A DNA stretch of 64,000 nucleotides from Paenibacillus sp. A3 (GTDB lineage: Bacteria > Bacillota > Bacilli > Paenibacillales > NBRC-103111), in the NCBI RefSeq assembly GCF_001399685.1, contig NZ_JTHN01000029.1, positions 1 to 64,000 of the forward strand, read 5' to 3'. The notes under the pieces were generated by a model. The model worked only from the letters and a program-made list of their open reading frames with translations. It was not told the DNA's origin and did no database searches. The position numbers and the translations under genes are program-made. The first letter of the stretch is position 1. Every line of letters begins with the position of its first letter. Positions 46,484-56,455 of this stretch are shown here, piece by piece.

Positions 46484-46513
46484 ATCGTAACACAGTACAT
46501 GTTTTATTTACAA
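46484..46513 (-). promoter_or_regulatory. Possible promoter of hslV-hslU-codY
   Basis: On the minus strand TTGTAA (46513-46508), 18 bp, TACGAT (46489-46484), partly inside the end of trmFO. Both hexamers are moderate matches. Confidence 0.4.
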
Positions 46514-47832
46514 GGCGAATTGTATAGGTTTTGTGAAAAATTCTGAATTTTCTCAATTGCTCGCATAGCAATTTTTTCGTATTTAAGCTTCTTGTTCTTG
46601 ATCTTCTCGTCAAGCGGCGCAAACAGCCCGAAGTTGGCGTTCATCGGCTGAAAATGCTTGAAATCGGCCGTCGTGATGTATTGCGCCATGCTGCCGAGCG
46701 CGGTATCCGGAGGGAGTACGAACAGCTCCTGACCTTTGGCGTAACGCGCCGCGTTCATGCCTGCAAGGAGGCCCGAAGCGGCCGATTCGACGTATCCTTC
46801 CACGCCGGTCATCTGTCCGGCAAAGAACAGATTGTCCCGGTCTTTGAACTGGTACGTAGGGCGCAGCAGCCTAGGCGAATTGATGAACGTATTGCGGTGC
46901 ATGACGCCGTAACGGACAAACTCCGCGTTTTCCAATCCGGGAATAAGGGAAAGTACCCGTTTCTGTTCGCCCCACTTCAAGTGGGTCTGAAAGCCTACTA
47001 AATTATAAAGCGTGCCCGCCGCATTATCCTGACGAAGCTGAACGACCGCGTAAGGCAATTCGCCCGTATGCGGATTAATTAGCCCAACGGGCTTCATCGG
47101 ACCGAATAAGACGGTTTGCCGGCCGCGCTTCGCCATGACTTCAATCGGCATGCAGCCTTCGAAATAAATTTCTTTCTCGAACTCCTTCACCGGCGCCGTT
47201 TCCGCAGAGATCAAGGCTTCATAGAACGCTGTGAATTCCTCTTCGGTCATCGGGCAGTTCAAATAGGCTGCCTCACCCTTATCATAACGGGAGGCCAGGT
47301 AAACCTTGCTCATATCGATCGATTCTTTTTCCACAATCGGCGCTGCCGCGTCATAGAAGTATAAGTACTCCTCGCCCGTCAGCTCCTGCAAATGCTTGGA
47401 AAGCGCAGGCGAGGTCAGCGGTCCGGTCGCAACGACGACAATTCCTTCGGGAAGCGACTCCAGCTCCTCGTTGCGCACCTCGATCAGCGGGTGGTTGCGC
47501 AGCAAGGACGTTACCTCGCCCGAGAAGCCATCCCGGTCGACGGCAAGCGCCCCGCCGGCCGGAACGGCATGCTTGTCGGCTGCGTGCAATATTAACGAGT
47601 TCAAGATGCGCATTTCTTCCTTCAATACGCCCACTGCATTTGTCAATCCGTTCGCCCGTAGCGAATTGCTGCAGACGAGCTCGGCGAATTGATCGGAAAT
47701 GTGCGCAGGCGTTTTTTTCGCGGGACGCATTTCATATAAAACCACCGGCACGCCTTGGCTTGCGATTTGCCATGCAGCTTCGCTGCCAGCCAAGCCCGCG
47801 CCGATCACAGTCACTTTCGGTACGACAGTCAA
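46504..47832 (-). CDS. trmFO: Folate-dependent tRNA (uracil-54-C5) methyltransferase TrmFO
   Basis: Makes ribothymidine at tRNA position 54 with methylenetetrahydrofolate and FAD. It has the dinucleotide-binding start [18 protein letters not shown], the conserved Cys region [20 protein letters not shown] and the FAD-binding C terminus with [20 protein letters not shown]. The length of 442 is normal. The TTG start at 47832 lies 8 nt after AGGAGG. It follows topA by 34 bp, as in most Bacilli. Confidence 0.96.
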   Translation of the reverse strand: MTVVPKVTVIGAGLAGSEAAWQIASQGVPVVLYEMRPAKKTPAHISDQFAELVCSNSLRANGLTNAVGVLKEEMRILNSLILHAADKHAVPAGGALAVDRDGFSGEVTSLLRNHPLIEVRNEELESLPEGIVVVATGPLTSPALSKHLQELTGEEYLYFYDAAAPIVEKESIDMSKVYLASRYDKGEAAYLNCPMTEEEFTAFYEALISAETAPVKEFEKEIYFEGCMPIEVMAKRGRQTVLFGPMKPVGLINPHTGELPYAVVQLRQDNAAGTLYNLVGFQTHLKWGEQKRVLSLIPGLENAEFVRYGVMHRNTFINSPRLLRPTYQFKDRDNLFFAGQMTGVEGYVESAASGLLAGMNAARYAKGQELFVLPPDTALGSMAQYITTADFKHFQPMNANFGLFAPLDEKIKNKKLKYEKIAMRAIEKIQNFSQNLYNSPCK

Positions 47833-47866
47833 CTTCCGTTCCTCCTATATGAAGCCAGATGACAAG

Positions 47867-49969
47867 TTAGTCCTGATCTTGCTCTTCTTTCGCTTCTTCT
47901 CTAAAGTCGCAGGACACGCATTGGGTGAACGTTCCTGATTTGTTTCGCTTTTCGACGAGCATCGCGCCGCACTTCGGACACGGGTGGCCAACAGGTTTAT
48001 CCCACGAGACGAAATCGCATTCCGGATAGCGGTCGCATCCGTAGAAAATGCGTCCTTTTTTGCTGCGGCGTTCGATGATTTTCCCTTCGTGGCAATTCGG
48101 ACAGGTGACGCCGGTATCCTTGACGATCGGCTTCGTATTGCGGCAATCCGGGAAACCGGAGCAGGCCAGAAACTTGCCGAAGCGCCCCATCTTGTAGACG
48201 AAATGGCGGCCGCATTTCTCGCAAATCTCATCGGAAACCTCGTCTTGAATCTCGACCTTCTCCATTTCTTCTTCGGCCACTTCAAGCCGCTTCTCGAACG
48301 ACTCGTAAAACTCGCTCAGCACGCGGACCCAATCTTCTTTCCCTTCCTCGATGTGGTCCAGTCCCTCTTCCATGTGGGCGGTAAAATCCACGTCCAGAAT
48401 TTCCGGAAAAAATTCGATCATTAGCTGAATAACCAGCTCGCCAAGCTCGGTCGGCACAAATTTCTTTTCCTCTATAGCCACATAACCACGCTTTTGGATG
48501 GTTTCGAGCGTCGGAGCGTAGGTACTCGGACGTCCGATGCCCATTTCTTCCAACGCTTTAACCAAACGCGCTTCCGTAAAACGCGGCGGAGGCTGCGTAA
48601 AATGCTGCTTCGGATCGATCTGCTGCTTTTTTACCTTGTCCCCTTCTTTCAGAGGCGGGAGCAGCTTATCGTCATCCCCTGTATCTGCCGCAGCATCGTC
48701 GTTGCCTTCCACGTACACTTTCATAAAGCCGTGGAACTTCACCTTCGAACCGACGGCCCGGAAAATCGTGTTGGCGGCCGTTAAATCTACGGTCATTGTA
48801 TCCAAGACCGCGGAAGCCATCTGGCTTGCGACGAAGCGCTCCCAAACGAGCTTGTAGAGGCGATATTGATCGCGGCTTAAGTACGCTTTGATCTGATCCG
48901 GTTCGCGCAGCACAGAGCTCGGACGAATCGCTTCGTGCGCATCCTGCGCGTTCGTGTTCTTCTTCGTATAGACGCGCGGCGTTTCGGGATAAAAGGACTC
49001 ACCGAATTTTTGCACGATATAGTCTTTGGCTTCTTCCTGGGCTACAGGGGAAATCCGCGTCGAATCGGTACGCATATACGTAATCAAGCCGACTGTACCT
49101 TCGCTGCCGAGATCGATTCCTTCATATAATTGTTGTGCTACCGACATCGTCTTGGCCGCGCGAAAGTTTAATTTCCGGGCCGCCTCCTGCTGAAGCGAGC
49201 TTGTAATGAACGGAGGGGACGGATTGCGGAGACGTTCCTTTTCCTTGACTTCGCTTACAATAAAATCTGCCTTCTGAAGCGCGGTCAAGACAGCGTTCAC
49301 TTCCGCTTCGTTCTTTAGCTCTTTCTTTTCGCCGTCCAAGCTGTAAAACTTCGCTTCAAAATCCGCTTTTCCCGAGGTCAACTTGGCCGTGATGCTCCAA
49401 TACTCTTCGGGCACGAACGCTTTAATCTCATTCTCACGGTCATAGATCAGCTTTACAGCCACGGATTGCACCCGACCGGCCGATAACCCTTTCTTGACCT
49501 TCTTCCAAAGCAGCGGGCTGATTTTGTAGCCTACCAGCCGGTCCAATATGCGCCGGGCCTGCTGCGCGTTCACCAGATCCTGATTGATTTTGCGGGGGGT
49601 CTTGAATGCATCCTTGACCGCCTGCTTAGTGATCTCGTTGAATACGACACGGCACGCTTCCTGATCGGAAAGCTCAAGATAATGAGCCAAGTGCCAGGCA
49701 ATCGCCTCGCCTTCGCGATCAGGGTCCGCTGCGAGATATACTTTTTTCACGCGCTTGCTTGCGTCTTTAAGCTCTTTAAGTACGGAGCCTTTGCCCCGGA
49801 TCGTAATATATTTCGGTTCAAAGTTTTTCTTGACTTCGACTCCGATCTGGCTCTTCGGCAAATCCCGAATATGCCCCATCGATGCTTTTACAATATATTT
49901 GCTTCCTAAATATTTGCTGATCGTTTTGGCTTTTGCGGGTGACTCCACAATGACTAACGAATCGGCCAT
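47867..49969 (-). CDS. topA: DNA topoisomerase I
   Basis: Type IA topoisomerase that relaxes negative supercoils. It has the Toprim start [18 protein letters not shown] with [12 protein letters not shown], the active Tyr in [14 protein letters not shown] near residue 300 and three C-terminal four-Cys zinc modules (CEKCGRH..., CPNCHEG..., CPKCGAM...) from about residue 580. The length of 700 is normal. ATG follows AAGGGGGCAAGACCCT. Confidence 0.97.
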   Translation of the reverse strand: MADSLVIVESPAKAKTISKYLGSKYIVKASMGHIRDLPKSQIGVEVKKNFEPKYITIRGKGSVLKELKDASKRVKKVYLAADPDREGEAIAWHLAHYLELSDQEACRVVFNEITKQAVKDAFKTPRKINQDLVNAQQARRILDRLVGYKISPLLWKKVKKGLSAGRVQSVAVKLIYDRENEIKAFVPEEYWSITAKLTSGKADFEAKFYSLDGEKKELKNEAEVNAVLTALQKADFIVSEVKEKERLRNPSPPFITSSLQQEAARKLNFRAAKTMSVAQQLYEGIDLGSEGTVGLITYMRTDSTRISPVAQEEAKDYIVQKFGESFYPETPRVYTKKNTNAQDAHEAIRPSSVLREPDQIKAYLSRDQYRLYKLVWERFVASQMASAVLDTMTVDLTAANTIFRAVGSKVKFHGFMKVYVEGNDDAAADTGDDDKLLPPLKEGDKVKKQQIDPKQHFTQPPPRFTEARLVKALEEMGIGRPSTYAPTLETIQKRGYVAIEEKKFVPTELGELVIQLMIEFFPEILDVDFTAHMEEGLDHIEEGKEDWVRVLSEFYESFEKRLEVAEEEMEKVEIQDEVSDEICEKCGRHFVYKMGRFGKFLACSGFPDCRNTKPIVKDTGVTCPNCHEGKIIERRSKKGRIFYGCDRYPECDFVSWDKPVGHPCPKCGAMLVEKRNKSGTFTQCVSCDFREEAKEEQDQD

Positions 49970-50009
49970 AGGGTCTTGCCCCCTTCGACAATGGAAATAT
50001 GTATGACCA

Positions 50010-51113
50010 TCAAGGTACGGCGTACACCGAACCCGGTAGTTCGACGATCCTGCGCGTCATTAGTAAATTTATCAGAACTGAATGCAAATGTCCAAAGGTA
50101 AATTGGCTTTGCGAGAGCAATTCGTCGATCGTAAGCGGACGGATCTGAAGCATGTCAACTATTTTTTGCTCATCTTTAGACAAGACAGGCTTTGCTTCCG
50201 TTGTATTCATAATGTATGCCTTTTGATCCAAGGATATCCGGCCTGCGTACTCCTCCAAGATGTCTGCGGCTCCGGTTATCAGCTTGGCGCCCTGCTTCAG
50301 CAAGGATAGCGTGCCTTCGCTCTTGGGGGAAGAGATCGGGCCGGGAACGGCAAACACGTCGCGCGAAGCTTCCAATGCCTGGTCCACCGTGATCAGGGAG
50401 CCGCTTCTAAGCGCCGCTTCAACCACCACAACTCCGAGGCTCAGACCGGCAATAATGCGGTTGCGCTGCGGAAACAACCCGGGATGTGGCCTTGTGCCGA
50501 GCGGGTATTCGGAAAGAAGCAGCCCGCATTCGGAAATTTTACGGTATAAAGCTTTGTTCTCGGGCGGATAAACCGTCTCGATACTACAGCCAAATACGGC
50601 TACGGTGCTCCCGTGGCTGCGCAAAGCCCCTTCGTGGGCTGCGCTGTCAATCCCCCGGGCGAGCCCGCTTACCACGCAAACGCCTGCTGTAGATAACGAT
50701 TCGGCCAGACGCTCGGCCGTCATTTTCCCGTAAGCGGTCGGAGTGCGCGTGCCGACCATAGCAATGCACGGGCGGTTTACGATATCCAGTTGTCCCCGGT
50801 AATACAAAATCCAAGGCGGGTCAGCCGTCTCCAAAAGCATTGCCGGATAACGGTCATCCCCAAGGACCACCCATTCGATGTGCAGCTCCTCGTAACGGGA
50901 TCGCATGGTGTCCAGTCGGGCTTCGGTTAAACTGCCGATTCCCCTAACCATTTGTTCAGCCCGGACCGGGGTCAGGCCAAATTCGAGCCAATCGGCATAG
51001 CTGAGCGAAAGGATATCGCATAACTGCGGAAACTGCCGCAACAGCCGGCCAATTGTCTTGGAACCGGTACCTTCCATATGATGCAAGGCAAATAGCATAC
51101 TTCGGTTGTCCAT
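50010..51113 (-). CDS. dprA: DNA-processing protein DprA
   Basis: Loads RecA on incoming single-stranded DNA during natural transformation. It contains a SAM-like N-terminal helical domain (residues 1-70), the Rossmann core with [20 protein letters not shown] and [40 protein letters not shown] and a C-terminal winged helix that starts near 310. ATG at 51113 gives 367 residues; the ribosome site AAAGGAG is 13-14 nt away, slightly far. It precedes topA. Confidence 0.96.
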   Translation of the reverse strand: MDNRSMLFALHHMEGTGSKTIGRLLRQFPQLCDILSLSYADWLEFGLTPVRAEQMVRGIGSLTEARLDTMRSRYEELHIEWVVLGDDRYPAMLLETADPPWILYYRGQLDIVNRPCIAMVGTRTPTAYGKMTAERLAESLSTAGVCVVSGLARGIDSAAHEGALRSHGSTVAVFGCSIETVYPPENKALYRKISECGLLLSEYPLGTRPHPGLFPQRNRIIAGLSLGVVVVEAALRSGSLITVDQALEASRDVFAVPGPISSPKSEGTLSLLKQGAKLITGAADILEEYAGRISLDQKAYIMNTTEAKPVLSKDEQKIVDMLQIRPLTIDELLSQSQFTFGHLHSVLINLLMTRRIVELPGSVYAVP

Positions 51114-51173
51114 ATAGTATAGCTCACTCCTTTGGTCAGAAACAACTTTCTTCATTTGTAAGGTATAGCCAAA

Positions 51174-51223
51174 AAACAAAAAAGCCTCTCAAACCCGTAT
51201 CTCATACGGATTTGAGAGGCTGC
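51174..51223 (-). terminator. Strong intrinsic terminator after sucD
   Basis: On the minus strand AGCCTCTCAAATCCGTAT pairs with the mirrored segment ending GAGAGGCT around a 3-nt loop (about 18 bp, one G-T pair), followed by TTTTTTGTTTTTTGG. It closes sucC-sucD ahead of dprA. Confidence 0.95.
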
Positions 51224-51254
51224 TTGCCATCTCGTCATTGATGCGAAAGACTGC

Positions 51255-52187
51255 TTACTTCTTGGTGATACACTTTTCGAGCAGGCCTTTTTCTTCCAAT
51301 ACGCTCACCAGGGTGGAACCCATTTCGGAAGGTGTCGGCGCTACTTTGATACCGCAGCGTTCCATCGTTGCGACTTTCTCCGCTGCCGTTCCTTTGCCGC
51401 CGGAAATGATGGCGCCCGCGTGGCCCATCCGTTTTCCTGGAGGCGCTGTTTGACCTCCAATGAAGCCGACAACCGGCTTCTTCATGTTCGCTGCGATCCA
51501 CTCTGCCGCTTCTTCTTCTGCGGAACCGCCGATTTCACCGATCATGATGACGGCATAAGTATCCGGATCTTCATTGAACAGCTTCAGGATATCGATGAAC
51601 TCGGAGCCTTTTACCGGGTCGCCACCGATTCCTACGGCAGACGATTGGCCGATACCGCGAGTCGTCAACTGATGTACCGCTTCGTAAGTCAGCGTTCCGC
51701 TTCGGGATACGACGCCGACATGACCCGGCGTATGGATGTAGCCCGGCATGATGCCGATTTTGCACTCGCCCGGAGTGATGACGCCTGGGCAGTTCGGCCC
51801 GATCAAACGGGTCTTTTTGCCTTCCATGTAACGGCTGACTTTGACCATATCGAGCACCGGAATACCTTCGGTGATGCAGATGACGAGATCGAGCTCAGCG
51901 TCAACGGCTTCCATGATCGAATCCGCAGCGAAAGCCGGCGGAACGTAGATAACCGAAGCGGTAGCGCCGGTCGCATTTTTTGCTTCCAGTACGGTGTTGT
52001 ACACCGGAAGCGTTACCGTCGTGCCGTTTTCCAGCGTGAAATCAACATTCGTGCCGCCTTTGCCCGGTACCGCGCCGGCTACCATTTGCGTGCCGTACTC
52101 CAGGCCGCCCAGCGTATGGAACATGCCTGTCTTGCCTGTCATGTTCTGAGTGATGACCTTCGTATTTTTATCAACCAAAATAGACAT
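51255..52187 (-). CDS. sucD: Succinate-CoA ligase alpha subunit
   Basis: TCA cycle enzyme forming succinate and ATP/GTP from succinyl-CoA. It has the CoA-binding Rossmann part with [20 protein letters not shown] (in part) and [20 protein letters not shown]; the phospho-His lies in [18 protein letters not shown]. The length of 310 is slightly above the usual 290-300. It follows sucC by 61 bp. Confidence 0.97.
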   Translation of the reverse strand: MSILVDKNTKVITQNMTGKTGMFHTLGGLEYGTQMVAGAVPGKGGTNVDFTLENGTTVTLPVYNTVLEAKNATGATASVIYVPPAFAADSIMEAVDAELDLVICITEGIPVLDMVKVSRYMEGKKTRLIGPNCPGVITPGECKIGIMPGYIHTPGHVGVVSRSGTLTYEAVHQLTTRGIGQSSAVGIGGDPVKGSEFIDILKLFNEDPDTYAVIMIGEIGGSAEEEAAEWIAANMKKPVVGFIGGQTAPPGKRMGHAGAIISGGKGTAAEKVATMERCGIKVAPTPSEMGSTLVSVLEEKGLLEKCITKK

Positions 52188-52248
52188 GGTTAAAATTCAC
52201 ATCCTCTAATAGTATGGAAGAAGAAAGGTGCTGCTTCGGAAAGAGAAA

Positions 52249-53409
52249 TTACTTCACCAGCGCAACGATTTTTTGCGCGCCGTCGGCCATCGAATCGGCT
52301 GCTACGATGTTCAAACCGGATTCGTTCAAAATCTTTTTGCCGAGATCCACGTTCGTGCCTTCCAGACGTACGACAAGCGGACGGTCCAGACCCAGTTCCT
52401 TCGCTGCAGCCACAACGCCTTCAGCGATAATGTCGCACTTCATAATGCCACCGAAAATGTTAACGAAAATTCCTTTTACATTCTCGTCGGACAGGATGAT
52501 TTTGAACGCTTCGGTTACTTTCTCTTTCGTAGCACCGCCCCCTACATCGAGGAAGTTGGCCGGTTCGCCGCCATAGTATTTGATGATATCCATAGTTGCC
52601 ATAGCCAGTCCTGCACCGTTAACCATGCAGCCGATATTGCCGTCGAGCGCGATGTAGCTCAGGTCGAATTTGGAAGCTTCGATTTCTTTTGCGTCTTCTT
52701 CGTCCAAGTCGCGCAGCTCGACGATGTCTTTATGACGGAACAGCGCGTTGGAGTCGAAGTTCAGCTTCGCGTCAAGCGCCATAACGTTGCCGTCGCCAGT
52801 TACGACGAGCGGGTTGATTTCGGCAATGGAGCAATCTTTTTCCACGAAAGCGGTATACAAAGCGATCATGAATTTAACGGCTTTGCCTACAAGCTCGCCC
52901 GGAATATTGATGGCATAAGCCAGCTTGCGCGCTTGAAACGCTTGCAGACCGACAGCCGGATCGATTACTTCTTTGAAAATCTTCTCCGGGGTGTGGGCGG
53001 CTACTTCTTCGATCTCCGTTCCGCCTTCTTCGGAAGCCATCATGACGACGCGGCCCGTAGCGCGGTCGACCACGAGACCGATGTAATATTCTTTCTTAAT
53101 ATCGCAGCCTTGCTCGATCAGGAGGCGTTTTACTTCTTTGCCTTCCGGACCGGTTTGATGCGTAACGAGGACTTTACCCAGGATTTCCTGTGCGTATGTA
53201 CGAACTTCGTCGAGGTTCTTGGCAACTTTGACACCGCCCGCTTTACCGCGGCCGCCGGCGTGAATTTGCGCTTTGACGACAACTACGGGAGTACCCAGCG
53301 ATTTGGCCGCTTCCACCGCTTCGTCTACCGTGAAAGCCACTTTTCCTTCCGGTACGGCAACCCCGTACTGTTTCAGCACTGCTTTGCCTTGATACTCATG
53401 GATATTCAT
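52249..53409 (-). CDS. sucC: Succinate-CoA ligase (ADP-forming) beta subunit
   Basis: ATP-grasp partner of SucD. It starts [20 protein letters not shown] and shows [20 protein letters not shown], the metal and phosphate residues in [19 protein letters not shown] (Asn/Asp pair) and the C-terminal [19 protein letters not shown]. The length of 386 is normal. ATG follows TAGGAGGATTTTGCTAA. Confidence 0.97.
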   Translation of the reverse strand: MNIHEYQGKAVLKQYGVAVPEGKVAFTVDEAVEAAKSLGTPVVVVKAQIHAGGRGKAGGVKVAKNLDEVRTYAQEILGKVLVTHQTGPEGKEVKRLLIEQGCDIKKEYYIGLVVDRATGRVVMMASEEGGTEIEEVAAHTPEKIFKEVIDPAVGLQAFQARKLAYAINIPGELVGKAVKFMIALYTAFVEKDCSIAEINPLVVTGDGNVMALDAKLNFDSNALFRHKDIVELRDLDEEDAKEIEASKFDLSYIALDGNIGCMVNGAGLAMATMDIIKYYGGEPANFLDVGGGATKEKVTEAFKIILSDENVKGIFVNIFGGIMKCDIIAEGVVAAAKELGLDRPLVVRLEGTNVDLGKKILNESGLNIVAADSMADGAQKIVALVK

Positions 53410-53538
53410 TTAGCAAAATCCTCCTATCAGTAATGACTTACTATATGGAATCGACCCTTCCCAGGCTCGGGACGAGTCCACTCGCTAATAAAGTCCGGTT
53501 GCCAAACATTAGCATGTCCTAAACGGCAAACCTTTATC

Positions 53539-53547
53539 ATTGTACCA
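53539..53547 (-). promoter_or_regulatory. Extended -10 promoter of sucC
   Basis: On the minus strand TGGTACAAT (53547-53539) gives a TGn extended -10; no good -35 is visible 17 bp upstream. It would start a leader of about 120 nt containing GGTTTGCC and GGCAACC, which can pair. The 313-bp gap 53410-53722 otherwise holds only this leader and the terminator of the zinc-ribbon gene. Confidence 0.5.
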
Positions 53548-53660
53548 CTTTTTTCGAGCGGTTTCCTTATATTTTGTATTAAATATTTGATACATCTTTT
53601 TTATAAGCGTCGAAAAGAATAGTTATTTGGAAAATTAACCATGAGCAACTGCGATACATG

Positions 53661-53708
53661 TAAAAAGCGCATCTCCCCCGATACTCTGCATACCGAAATA
53701 GATGCGCC
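53661..53708 (-). terminator. Terminator after the zinc-ribbon gene
   Basis: On the minus strand GCGCATCT pairs with AGATGCGC around a 25-nt loop that itself contains CGGTA/TATCG, then TTTTTAC. It closes the small gene at 53723-53983. Confidence 0.8.
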
Positions 53709-53722
53709 GTGCGCAGTTCCTG

Positions 53723-53983
53723 TTAATAAAAAGTCGGATTGGCCGGCGTTCCCGCCCGAGGCTCCCGTTCCGCTTGCTTTACAAAACGCATTTCGTTTCC
53801 GGTAAAGCTGCACACCATGCATTGAATGGTCGGTTCGGTTTCGTCGATGCGCTGCGGTTCGGCTACGTCTTGAACGGTTCCGGAAATCGCGTCCTTGAAA
53901 AAAGGTTGGGAAAAGCTTGAGATTACACTGAATTTGACCCGGTTGGAACGGCAGTTCGGACAAAAATAAGGTTTTTCCTGCAT
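53723..53983 (-). CDS. Small zinc-ribbon protein, function unknown
   Basis: 86 residues with two Cys pairs, FCPNCRSN near the N terminus and QCMVCSFTGN about 45 residues later, as in a treble-clef or rubredoxin-like knuckle. The C-terminal third is Pro/Arg-rich. ATG follows GAGGTGATTATGAG and a terminator follows, so it is a real one-gene unit, divergent from comM. I do not recognise the family. Confidence 0.8.
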   Translation of the reverse strand: MQEKPYFCPNCRSNRVKFSVISSFSQPFFKDAISGTVQDVAEPQRIDETEPTIQCMVCSFTGNEMRFVKQAEREPRAGTPANPTFY

Positions 53984-54059
53984 CTCATAATCACCTCATC
54001 GAGTATTTTTGCCAATTGTTGATTTTTTATCCGGAACGTCCCGGATCGGTATGATTCGG

Positions 54060-54088
54060 TTGCGCCGGACGAAGGGACATATTACAAT
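54060..54088 (+). promoter_or_regulatory. Promoter of comM
   Basis: TTGCGC (54060-54065), 17 bp, TACAAT (54083-54088). Spacing is ideal and -10 is close to consensus. Transcription would start near 54095, giving a 65-nt leader. Confidence 0.65.
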
Positions 54089-54119
54089 AACAGGTAAGTT
54101 AGTACGGCAGATAAGGAAG

Positions 54120-54160
54120 CACCTTTCGCCATGAATCGACATGGGAAAGGTGTGTTTTTT
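54120..54160 (+). terminator. Terminator hairpin directly before the comM start (possible attenuator)
   Basis: CACCTTTC (54120-54127) pairs perfectly with GAAAGGTG (54145-54152); inside it CCATG pairs with CATGG over a 6-nt loop. TGTTTTTT follows and the comM ATG comes next. The ribosome site (AAAGGTG) is in the 3' arm, so the hairpin could stop transcription, block translation, or both. No plus-strand gene lies upstream to need a terminator. Confidence 0.75.
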
Positions 54161-55279
54161 ATGTATGGAAAAGTGGTAAGCGCTTGTCTGCATGGCGTGG
54201 ACGGAAAGCTGGTCGAAGTCGAGGTGGATCTGAGCAACGGTTTGCCGCAAATGATGATTGTCGGGCTGCCCGACGTGGCCATCAAAGAATCGATGGAGCG
54301 GGTCCGGGCCGCGATTAAAAATTGCGGGTTTTCGTTCCCATTGCAGCGGATCACGGTGAATTTGGCGCCGGCGGATTTGCGCAAAGAAGGCTCTGCCTTC
54401 GACTTGGCCATCGCCCTCGGCATTCTCCAAACGAGCGGGCAACTGCCGGACGAAGCGCTAAACGATACGCTGATTATCGGGGAGCTTGCGCTGGACGGTT
54501 CCGTCCGGTCGGTCCCAGGCGTCTTATCGATGATTGCAACGGCCCGGGAACACGGAATAGCCCGTGTGATCGTACCGGCGGAAAATGCGGAGGAAGCCGC
54601 TTGGATCGGAGGGTGCGAGGTTCGCTGCGTTCGGCATTTGGGTCAGTTTCGGCGGTCCGAGGGGAATGCGGTTGCGGCTGTTGTCGGCGAAGCCGAGGAG
54701 TTGAATCCCGGGCCCACGGAATATTTAGCGGGAAGCGGGTTATTGTCCGGTCCCAAAACGGCTGCGTCCCGGGAAACGAGAAAAGCGGAGGACGATTATG
54801 CGGACGTCAGCGGTCAGCTCCATGTCAAGCGGGCGCTCATGATCAGTGCTGCCGGCATGCACAATTTCATCCTTATCGGTCCACCGGGGACCGGCAAGAC
54901 GATGCTGGCCAAAAGACTCCCTACCATTTTGCCGCCTATGAGCGATTCGGAGTCGCTGGACGTCACGAAAATTTACAGCGCTTCGGGAAAATTTGCCGAC
55001 CGGCGGCAGCTCATCCGCGAGCGACCGTTTCGGATGCCTCACCATACGATTTCCGCCGGAGGCCTTGTGGGAGGCGGGGGCATCCCCAAGCCCGGTGAAG
55101 TAAGCTTGGCGCATCGCGGCGTACTTTTTCTGGACGAGCTTCCGGAGTTTTCTCGGGTCGCCCTGGAAGTGCTGCGCCAACCGATGGAGGACCGTTTTGT
55201 GACCATCGGCCGCGCGCGGGCCGTTTACCGGTTCCCGGCGCATTTTCTACTCGCTGCCTCGATGAATCCGTGTCCGTGA
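54161..55279 (+). pseudogene. comM: comM/yifB Mg-chelatase-like ATPase, cut by an integrated element
   Basis: ComM-family AAA+ helicase that aids branch migration in transformation. The N-terminal ChlI-like domain ([20 protein letters not shown]), Walker [20 protein letters not shown], the HHTIS loop and Walker [13 protein letters not shown] are intact. The reading frame ends at CCG-TGA immediately after AASMNPCP. The family continues NPCPCG and reaches about 510 residues, so roughly the last 135 residues, with the cysteine-rich end, are displaced. Bases after 55278 differ sharply in composition from the host gene. ATG at 54161 gives 372 residues. The rest of the gene is expected at the far side of the element, outside this window. 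Confidence 0.9.
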
Positions 55280-55349
55280 AGATAATAACCTAGATATTTA
55301 TATAGAAAGAAATAATAACGTTCCTTCATATAAATATGGACGTGAAATT

Positions 55350-55742
55350 ATGGATGATATTCCCGGTGGCCGTCTACGTAAAATCAGACAAGAGAAAAAA
55401 TTGACAGTACGTGATGTGTCCCTTATGACGGGACTTACTGAAGCAACCATAATGAACATTGAAACAGGAAAAACTGTTCCTTCATTATCTAGCCTGAGAA
55501 CGTTATCTGAATATCTTGACATACCAATTTATTACTTAGGGTGTTTTGAAGATCTCCCTGAAAGAACGTTAGGTGAGCGTATGCGGAAAGCGAGAATGTA
55601 CCACGGATTCACAAAGAAAGAAATTTCCGAACTACTTGAGGTCGATGTTAAGACTTTGTACAACTGGGAATCTGATGCTTGCAAACCATACTCTCACTAC
55701 ATGCAATCAATTAACTCAATTTTAAAGAAACTAGAAAGATAA
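55350..55742 (+). CDS. Double helix-turn-helix (XRE-type) regulator
   Basis: 130 residues with two XRE helix-turn-helix units: residues 5-65 (LRKIRQEKKLTVRDVSLMTG ... IMNIETGKTVPSL) and 72-125 (RMRKARMYHGFTKKEISELL ... LYNWESDACKP). A duplicated HTH is uncommon; it may bind two half-sites with one chain. It is the first gene inside the element, only 71 bp from the junction, and is likely to control element genes or excision. The ribosome site is weak (GGACGTGA). Confidence 0.8.
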   Translation: MDDIPGGRLRKIRQEKKLTVRDVSLMTGLTEATIMNIETGKTVPSLSSLRTLSEYLDIPIYYLGCFEDLPERTLGERMRKARMYHGFTKKEISELLEVDVKTLYNWESDACKPYSHYMQSINSILKKLER

Positions 55743-55744
55743 TT

Positions 55745-55783
55745 GAAAAAAGTAGGAGCGATTAATTGCCCCTACTTTTTTTA
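55745..55783. terminator. Bidirectional terminator
   Basis: AGTAGGAGC and GCCCCTACT pair over nine positions (one mismatch) around an 8-nt loop. T-runs lie on both sides (TTTTTTTAT plus strand, TTTTTTC minus strand), so it ends both the double-HTH gene and the small convergent gene at 55807-55965. Confidence 0.88.
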
Positions 55784-55806
55784 TATTCTCTCTTAATCAT
55801 CACTGA

Positions 55807-55965
55807 TCATTTCTTTCCAGATTGGCAACATACTATTTTCTCCCCCGACGGAGTAACAACTTTCACTTTTGCGGGGAATGCGCATTCTTTTAAAAGGAGA
55901 ACTGAAAGGATAAATTCGTCTTCGAATTCAACAGGGATATCGACGTTAACGCGAATTACGTGCAC
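55807..55965 (-). CDS. Small protein, function unknown
   Basis: 52 residues if read from GTG at 55965, which lies 11 nt after GGGGGAG. It has an acidic middle (DIPVEFEDEF), a hydrophobic stretch and VKVVTPSGEKIVCCQSGKK with adjacent Cys at the end. The frame remains open to 56163 but upstream codons are not clearly protein-like. I do not recognise it; the terminator just beyond supports expression. Confidence 0.5.
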   Translation of the reverse strand: MHVIRVNVDIPVEFEDEFILSVLLLKECAFPAKVKVVTPSGEKIVCCQSGKK

Positions 55966-56163
55966 TTCTGATTCAGCTCCCCCATGGCGTAATGAAACCA
56001 CAAAAAAAATTGTAATGTATAATGATTTTAATTTATTTGGGCAGTAGATCAGTCTCTGTTTTTTATATAACACAAAACATATTGTTGACTTAATATTTTT
56101 TAATAGGTAAGATAAATTTGCTTGGATCGGACTGAATCCGGGCTCCAACCGGAAACTGTCCAT

Positions 56164-56198
56164 AAAGCCGTCGGCCCCTCATGTCGAACGGCTTTTTT
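56164..56198 (+). terminator. Orphan plus-strand terminator
   Basis: AAAGCCGT (56164-56171) pairs with ACGGCTTT (56188-56195), followed by TTTTAA. No plus-strand gene ends nearby, so it may close a small RNA, or be left from a rearrangement. The 457-bp gap 55966-56422 contains only this hairpin and the promoter at 56352-56380. Confidence 0.6.
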
Positions 56199-56351
56199 AA
56201 TTTCCCATTGGCAATCCCCTCCCTTCTAAAAAAAATAATCAAATCATGATGGCGTTACCAAAACAGGAAGCATTTGTGTGATTTCATTTTAGCACATAAA
56301 TAATTGATCATATATACTGGAAAATTGGTGAAAATCCACTTGAGCATCATA

Positions 56352-56380
56352 TAGACAACTATTGGACATCATGATATAAT
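56352..56380 (+). promoter_or_regulatory. Plus-strand promoter facing the LytTR gene's 3' end
   Basis: TAGACA (56352-56357), 17 bp, TATAAT (56375-56380). A very good sigma-A promoter, with no plus-strand ORF downstream. Transcription would start near 56387 and meet the bidirectional hairpin at 56404-56448. Confidence 0.65.
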
Positions 56381-56386
56381 ACGTGA

Positions 56387-56455
56387 ATTTTTCAATTGAT
56401 ACTAAAAAAAGAACCCACGTGATCAAATCGCGTGATCTACGCGGGTTTTCTTGGT
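56387..56455 (+). ncRNA. Predicted small antisense RNA at the end of the LytTR gene
   Basis: Would run from the promoter at 56352-56380 to the T-run after the hairpin (GGGTTTTCTTGG, then TTTTTC). It would be about 70 nt and complementary to the last 10 or so codons and terminator of the LytTR mRNA. Prediction only. Confidence 0.35.
56404..56448. terminator. Bidirectional terminator ending the Agr-like cassette
   Basis: On the minus strand AACCCGCGT-A-GATCA pairs with TGATC-ACGTGGGTT (one bulge, one G-T), followed by CTTTTTTT. It overlaps the last codons of the LytTR gene. The plus strand is also T-rich after the stem. Confidence 0.88.

Noticed and set aside
52228-53433. Plus-strand open frame opposite sucC
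   Set aside because: SucC motifs are intact on the minus strand and the antisense frame lacks a ribosome site.
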